A stretch of DNA of 11,240 nt from Sphingomonas bacterium (GTDB lineage: Bacteria; Pseudomonadota; Alphaproteobacteria; Sphingomonadales; Sphingomonadaceae), in assembly GCF_903643065.1 (NCBI RefSeq), contig NZ_CAHJWX010000024.1, positions 1-11,240 of the forward strand. The letters are read 5' to 3'. Positions 8,362-11,240 of the stretch are shown here, piece after piece. The stretch's first letter is position 1, and each line of letters starts with the position of its first letter. The translations under genes were made by a program, and so were the position numbers. The notes below the pieces were generated by a model. It was not told the origin of the DNA, did no database searches, and saw only the letters and a program-made list of their open reading frames with translations.

Positions 8362-9699
8362 ATGGCGGCCCGCATGAGCACGCAGCCGCAGACCCTGACC
8401 GACCTCCAGCCCTCCGGCTTCTTCACGCGCCGGCTCGCGGAGGCCGACCCGGCCGTCGCCGCCGGCGTCGCGCGCGAGCTGCGGCGCGAGCAGGATCAGG
8501 TGGAGCTGATCGCCAGCGAGAACATCGTCAGCCGCGCCGTGCTGGAGGCGCAGGGCAGCGTGTTCACCAACAAATACGCGGAAGGCTATCCCGGCAAGCG
8601 TTATTACCAGGGCTGCGGCCCGTCCGACGAGGTCGAGCGGCTCGCGATCGATCGGGCGAAGACGCTGTTCGGCTGTGCCCATGCCAACGTCCAGCCGCAT
8701 TCGGGCGCGCAGGCGAACGGCGCGGTGATGCTGGCGCTGGTCAAGCCGGGCGACACGATCCTGGGCATGAGCCTGGACGCGGGCGGGCATCTGACCCACG
8801 GCGCCCGCGCGGCGATGAGCGGGAAGTGGTTCGACGCGGTCCAATATGGCGTGACGCGCGACACCCACCTGATCGACTATGACCAGGTCGAGGCGCTCGC
8901 CCTGGAGCGGCGGCCGAAGCTGATCATCGCCGGCGGCTCCGCCTATCCGCGCCGGATCGACTTTGCCCGCTTCCGCGCGATCGCCGACCGGGTCGGGGCC
9001 TATTTCATGGTCGACATGGCGCATTTCGCCGGCATCGTCGCCGCCGGGCTCTATCCGTCGCCCTTCGACCACGCGCATGTCGTCACCACCACCACGCACA
9101 AGACGCTGCGCGGCCCGCGCGGCGGCATGATCATGACGGACGACGAGGCGCTGGCGAAGAAGCTCAATTCGGCGGTGTTCCCGGGGCTGCAGGGCGGGCC
9201 GCTGATGCACGTGATCGCCGCCAAGGCGGTGGCGTTCGGCGAGGCGCTGGAGCCCGGCTACAAGGGCTATATCACCGCCGTGGTGGAGAACGCCAAGGTG
9301 CTGGCGGCGACGCTGGAGGAGCGCGGCGCCGCCGTGGTGTCGGGCGGGACGGACACGCACCTGGCGCTGATCGACCTGACGCCGCTGGGAAAGAACGGGC
9401 CGGGCGTCACCGGCCGCGACGCGGACGAGGCGCTGGAGCGCGCCGGCATCACCTGCAACAAGAACGGCATCCCCTTCGATCCTCTGCCGCCCGTCAAGAC
9501 CAGCGGCATCCGCGTCGGCTCGCCGGCGGGCACGACGCGCGGCTTCGGCCCGGCCGAGTTCCGCGAGATCGGCCACCTGGTCGCCGACGTGCTCGACGGG
9601 CTGGCCAGGATGGGCGAGGGCGGCGACGGCCAGGTCGAGGCGGCGGTGCGCGAGCGCGTCCGCGCGCTGTGCGCCCGTTTTCCCATCTACAACGGGTAG
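8362..9699 (+). CDS. glyA: Serine hydroxymethyltransferase
   Basis: This cytoplasmic PLP enzyme interconverts serine plus tetrahydrofolate with glycine plus 5,10-methylene-tetrahydrofolate, the main source of one-carbon units. Key segments are LIASENIVS (49-57), [14 protein letters not shown] (71-84), [17 protein letters not shown]-type [16 protein letters not shown], and [14 protein letters not shown] with the PLP-binding Lys at 247. [21 protein letters not shown] and GTTRGFG follow near the C-terminus. The 445 residues exceed the 417 of the E. coli enzyme, mostly through an N-terminal extension usual in alphaproteobacteria. The ATG at 8362 has GAGG only 4 nt upstream; an ATG at 8374 (MSTQPQTL) is an equally reasonable start and more like sphingomonad homologues as I recall them. 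nrdR begins 3 nt after the stop, and the linkage of glyA to nrdR is common in alphaproteobacteria. Confidence 0.97.
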   Translation: MAARMSTQPQTLTDLQPSGFFTRRLAEADPAVAAGVARELRREQDQVELIASENIVSRAVLEAQGSVFTNKYAEGYPGKRYYQGCGPSDEVERLAIDRAKTLFGCAHANVQPHSGAQANGAVMLALVKPGDTILGMSLDAGGHLTHGARAAMSGKWFDAVQYGVTRDTHLIDYDQVEALALERRPKLIIAGGSAYPRRIDFARFRAIADRVGAYFMVDMAHFAGIVAAGLYPSPFDHAHVVTTTTHKTLRGPRGGMIMTDDEALAKKLNSAVFPGLQGGPLMHVIAAKAVAFGEALEPGYKGYITAVVENAKVLAATLEERGAAVVSGGTDTHLALIDLTPLGKNGPGVTGRDADEALERAGITCNKNGIPFDPLPPVKTSGIRVGSPAGTTRGFGPAEFREIGHLVADVLDGLARMGEGGDGQVEAAVRERVRALCARFPIYNG

Positions 9700-9702
9700 C
9701 GC

Positions 9703-10155
9703 ATGCGCTGTCCGTTCTGTGGGCATGAGGACAGCCAGGTGAAGGACAGCCGCCCCACCGACGACGGGGCGGCGATCCGGCGGCGGCGGCAGTGCGAGGG
9801 CTGTGCCGCGCGCTTCACCACGTTCGAGCGCATCCAGCTGCGCGAGCTGACCGTGCTCAAGTCCGACGGCCGGCGCCAGCCGTTCGAGCGCGACAAGCTG
9901 CTGCGCTCGCTGGCGATCGCCGCGCGCAAGCGGCCGGTGGAGCCCGCGCGATTGGAGAAGCTCGTGTCGGGTATCCAGCGCCAGCTGGAGACGGCGGGCG
10001 AGGGCGAGGTCACCGCGCACCGCATCGGCGAGCTGGTGATGGCCGGGCTCAAGACGCTCGATCCCGTCGCCTATATCCGCTTCGCCAGCGTCTATCGCGA
10101 CTTCAGCGAGGCGAAGGATTTCGAGGCGTTCGCCGGCGAGGTGGCGGGAGAGTGA
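9703..10155 (+). CDS. nrdR: NrdR, transcriptional repressor of ribonucleotide reductase genes
   Basis: NrdR senses ATP/dATP and represses nrd operons by binding NrdR boxes. The 150-residue protein has the family's usual length. A zinc ribbon uses Cys3, Cys6, Cys31 and Cys34 (MRCPFCG and CEGC). The basic stretch IRRRRQ lies between the cysteine pairs, and TTFERIQL follows them. An ATP-cone spans about residues 49-139, with [20 protein letters not shown] and [11 protein letters not shown]. Nothing essential is missing. It starts 3 nt after glyA, so it is almost certainly in the same operon. Its stop overlaps the GTG start of the next gene by 4 nt (GTGA). No ribonucleotide reductase gene lies in the window, so its targets are elsewhere. 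Confidence 0.97.
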   Translation: MRCPFCGHEDSQVKDSRPTDDGAAIRRRRQCEGCAARFTTFERIQLRELTVLKSDGRRQPFERDKLLRSLAIAARKRPVEPARLEKLVSGIQRQLETAGEGEVTAHRIGELVMAGLKTLDPVAYIRFASVYRDFSEAKDFEAFAGEVAGE

Positions 10156-10538
10156 CGTTCTGGGCCTACGTGCTGCGGTGCGCGGACGACAGCTATTATA
10201 CCGGGCATACCGACGCGCTGGAGGCTAGCATCGGCGCGCACCAGTCGGGCGAGCTGCCGGGCTACACGCAGCGGCGGCGGCCGGTGACGCTGGCCTGGTC
10301 GCAGGAGTTTCCGACCCGGCTGGAGGCGCTGGAGGCGGAGCGGCGCATCAAGGGGTGGAGCCGGGCCAGGAAGGAGGCGCTGTTCCGGGAGGATCGGGCG
10401 GCGATCCACGCACTGGCGACCCCTCCGTCCGAACGGGCCCTTCGACTTCGCTCAGGGCGAACGGACGAGGATAACGAAGCCCTGCCGACCTCCGTTCGGG
10501 CTGAGCCAAGTCGAAGTACCTCTCCCCCCCCCCCGTGA
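10152..10538 (+). CDS. GIY-YIG domain protein (UvrC-like small nuclease family), active site altered, REP-derived tail
   Basis: The 128-residue product has a GIY-YIG domain at about 3-80: [16 protein letters not shown] supplies the two motif strands (YVL and YTG). [17 protein letters not shown] carries the conserved Glu (Glu63) and the IKxW signature of the small bacterial group (COG2827). The usual catalytic Arg, expected in a segment like DLERRIxxH, is absent: this protein reads ALEASIGAH with Ser26 at that place. It may lack nuclease activity. Relatives are about 90-100 residues long. From about residue 92 the tail is low in recognisable structure, and from residue 97 to about 122 it is translated from the REP-like repeat. 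The GTG start overlaps the nrdR stop (GTGA), and the TGA stop overlaps the next GTG in the same way. The function of this family in cells is unclear. Confidence 0.82.
   Translation: MTFWAYVLRCADDSYYTGHTDALEASIGAHQSGELPGYTQRRRPVTLAWSQEFPTRLEALEAERRIKGWSRARKEALFREDRAAIHALATPPSERALRLRSGRTDEDNEALPTSVRAEPSRSTSPPPP
10440..10516. repeat. Inverted pair of REP-like elements (28-nt arms)
   Basis: The left arm at 10440-10467 (CTTCGACTTCGCTCAGGGCG, then AACGGACG) and the reverse complement of the right arm at 10489-10516 match at 24 of 28 positions, with 21 nt between them. The left arm also holds a short stem, GCCCT...AGGGC (10437-10441 with 10454-10458). The CTTCGAC...CTCAG...CGAACGG form matches a repeated extragenic palindrome that I recall as very common in sphingomonad genomes. 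Such elements are normally intergenic and mobilised by RAYT transposases. Here the pair lies within the 3' end of the GIY-YIG reading frame, just before trmJ. No transposase gene is in the window. Confidence 0.8.
10524..10534 (+). repeat. Run of eleven C before the trmJ start
   Basis: Eleven consecutive C occupy the last codons of the GIY-YIG gene (the PPP ending) and directly precede the GTG start of trmJ. A tract this long is prone to slippage and to sequencing error. A change of length would shift the final codons and stop of the GIY-YIG gene, and would alter its overlap with trmJ without changing the trmJ frame itself. It takes up the position where an SD would normally be. Confidence 0.85.
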
Positions 10539-11240
10539 TCGTCCTCGTCCGGCCCCAACTCGCCGAGAATATCGGCAAGGCGGCGCGTGCGATGCTTAAT
10601 TTCGGGTTGACCGAATTGCGGCTGGTCAGCCCTCGGGATGGGTGGCCGAATCCGGCGGCGGGGCCGGCGGCGAGCGGGGCGGACCATGTGCTTGCCGACG
10701 CGGAAGTGTTCGAGAGTGTTGCCGCGGCGACGTCGGATTGCACGCATGTGTTGGCGACGACGGTACGCAAGCGCGGCGTCACCAAGCCGGTGCTGACGCC
10801 CGCCGCCGCCGCCGCCGCGATCCGGGCCGAGCCGGGCCGCGCGGCGATCCTGTTCGGGCCGGAGCGATCCGGGCTGGAGACCGACGACGTGGCGCTCGCC
10901 CGCACGATCGTGACGGTGCCGATCAACCCCCGGTTCGGCTCGCTCAACCTCGCCCAGGCGGTGATCCTGCTCGCATACGAATGGTCAAGGGCGGAGGCGC
11001 TGGCGCAGCCGCCGGCGGTGGCGCTGGAGCCGCCCGCGCCGCAGGCGGAGCTGGAGGGCATGATCGAGCAGCTAGACGCGATGCTGGTGGCGAGCGGCTT
11101 TTATCATCCGCCCGATCGCGCCCCCACCGCGCGCAGGACGCTGCGCACGCTGCTCACCAAGCCGGGCTGGTCGGCGCAGGAGGTGCGCACGCTGCGCGGC
11201 GTGCTGTCGGCGCTGGACGGCGCCAAGCGGGCGCGGACCT
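10535..11240 (+). CDS. trmJ: TrmJ-like tRNA/rRNA 2'-O-methyltransferase of the SpoU family (partial)
   Basis: This SAM-dependent SPOUT enzyme probably methylates the ribose at position 32 of tRNAs. The first 235 codons are present; the right edge cuts the gene close to its expected end. Motif 1 is ENIGKAARAMLNFG (11-24, with Arg18), motif 2 is LFGPERSGL (106-114) and motif 3 is NPRFGSLNLAQAV (131-143). The trefoil knot that binds SAM is thus complete, and the C-terminal helical part matches TrmJ rather than TrmH. A run of alanines sits near 90-97. The only usable start is GTG at 10535, because the frame is closed by TGA at 10502-10504 and has no ATG between. It begins almost at the first beta strand (VIVLVRPQL), a few residues shorter than I expect for homologues. 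No SD is present, so translation probably relies on the 4-nt GTGA overlap with the preceding stop. Confidence 0.9.
   Translation, partial: MIVLVRPQLAENIGKAARAMLNFGLTELRLVSPRDGWPNPAAGPAASGADHVLADAEVFESVAAATSDCTHVLATTVRKRGVTKPVLTPAAAAAAIRAEPGRAAILFGPERSGLETDDVALARTIVTVPINPRFGSLNLAQAVILLAYEWSRAEALAQPPAVALEPPAPQAELEGMIEQLDAMLVASGFYHPPDRAPTARRTLRTLLTKPGWSAQEVRTLRGVLSALDGAKRART

Noticed and set aside
6781..10020. A 1079-codon open frame on the minus strand, antisense to kup2, glyA and nrdR
   Set aside because: It is a high-GC shadow frame: the translation is mostly R, A, H, Q, D and G with no domain, and the genes opposite have full, recognisable families.
10800..10818. GCC-type triplet run in trmJ as a possible microsatellite
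   Set aside because: It is a short in-frame alanine run in a helical region, ordinary for DNA this rich in GC.

Overview
The window is high-GC, gene-dense chromosomal DNA. It most resembles an alphaproteobacterium of the Sphingomonadales (Sphingomonas-like). This rests on recalled similarity, with no search run: the glyA-nrdR order, the close resemblance of GlyA and TrmJ to sphingomonad proteins, and a REP-like palindrome of the CTTCGAC...CGAACGG type common in these genomes. No rRNA, tRNA, CRISPR array, insertion sequence or prophage gene was seen.

Left half, minus strand (1-3978): a high-affinity potassium-uptake operon read right to left. The order is a signal-peptide outer-membrane beta-barrel protein, a 27-codon single-span membrane peptide, kdpF, kdpA and the first 414 codons of kdpB, which runs off the left edge. 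Gaps are 14, 4, 10 and 11 nt, so the set looks like one transcript. kdpC and regulators probably lie beyond the edge.

Centre (4122-8316): two KUP-family potassium transporter genes arranged head to head, one on the minus strand (4122-6032) and one on the plus strand (6418-8316). The 385 bp between them holds a 48-codon membrane-peptide ORF and a strong palindrome. About 8.3 kb therefore concerns potassium import: a P-type ATPase pump, two constitutive-type KUP carriers, a possible outer-membrane pore and two or three tiny membrane proteins.

Right part, plus strand (8362-11240): a compact housekeeping operon, glyA (serine hydroxymethyltransferase), nrdR (repressor of ribonucleotide reductase genes), a small GIY-YIG protein and a trmJ-like tRNA 2'-O-methyltransferase that runs off the right edge. 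The spacings are +3, -4 and -4 nt. The last junction is unusual. An inverted pair of REP-like arms forms the 3' end of the GIY-YIG gene, and it is followed by an 11-C run that ends at the GTG start of trmJ. The GIY-YIG protein also lacks the family's conserved catalytic arginine.

I see no clearly new multi-gene system. The least ordinary points are the barrel protein and extra peptide leading the kdp operon, the small ORF between the kup genes, and the REP-remodelled GIY-YIG/trmJ junction.
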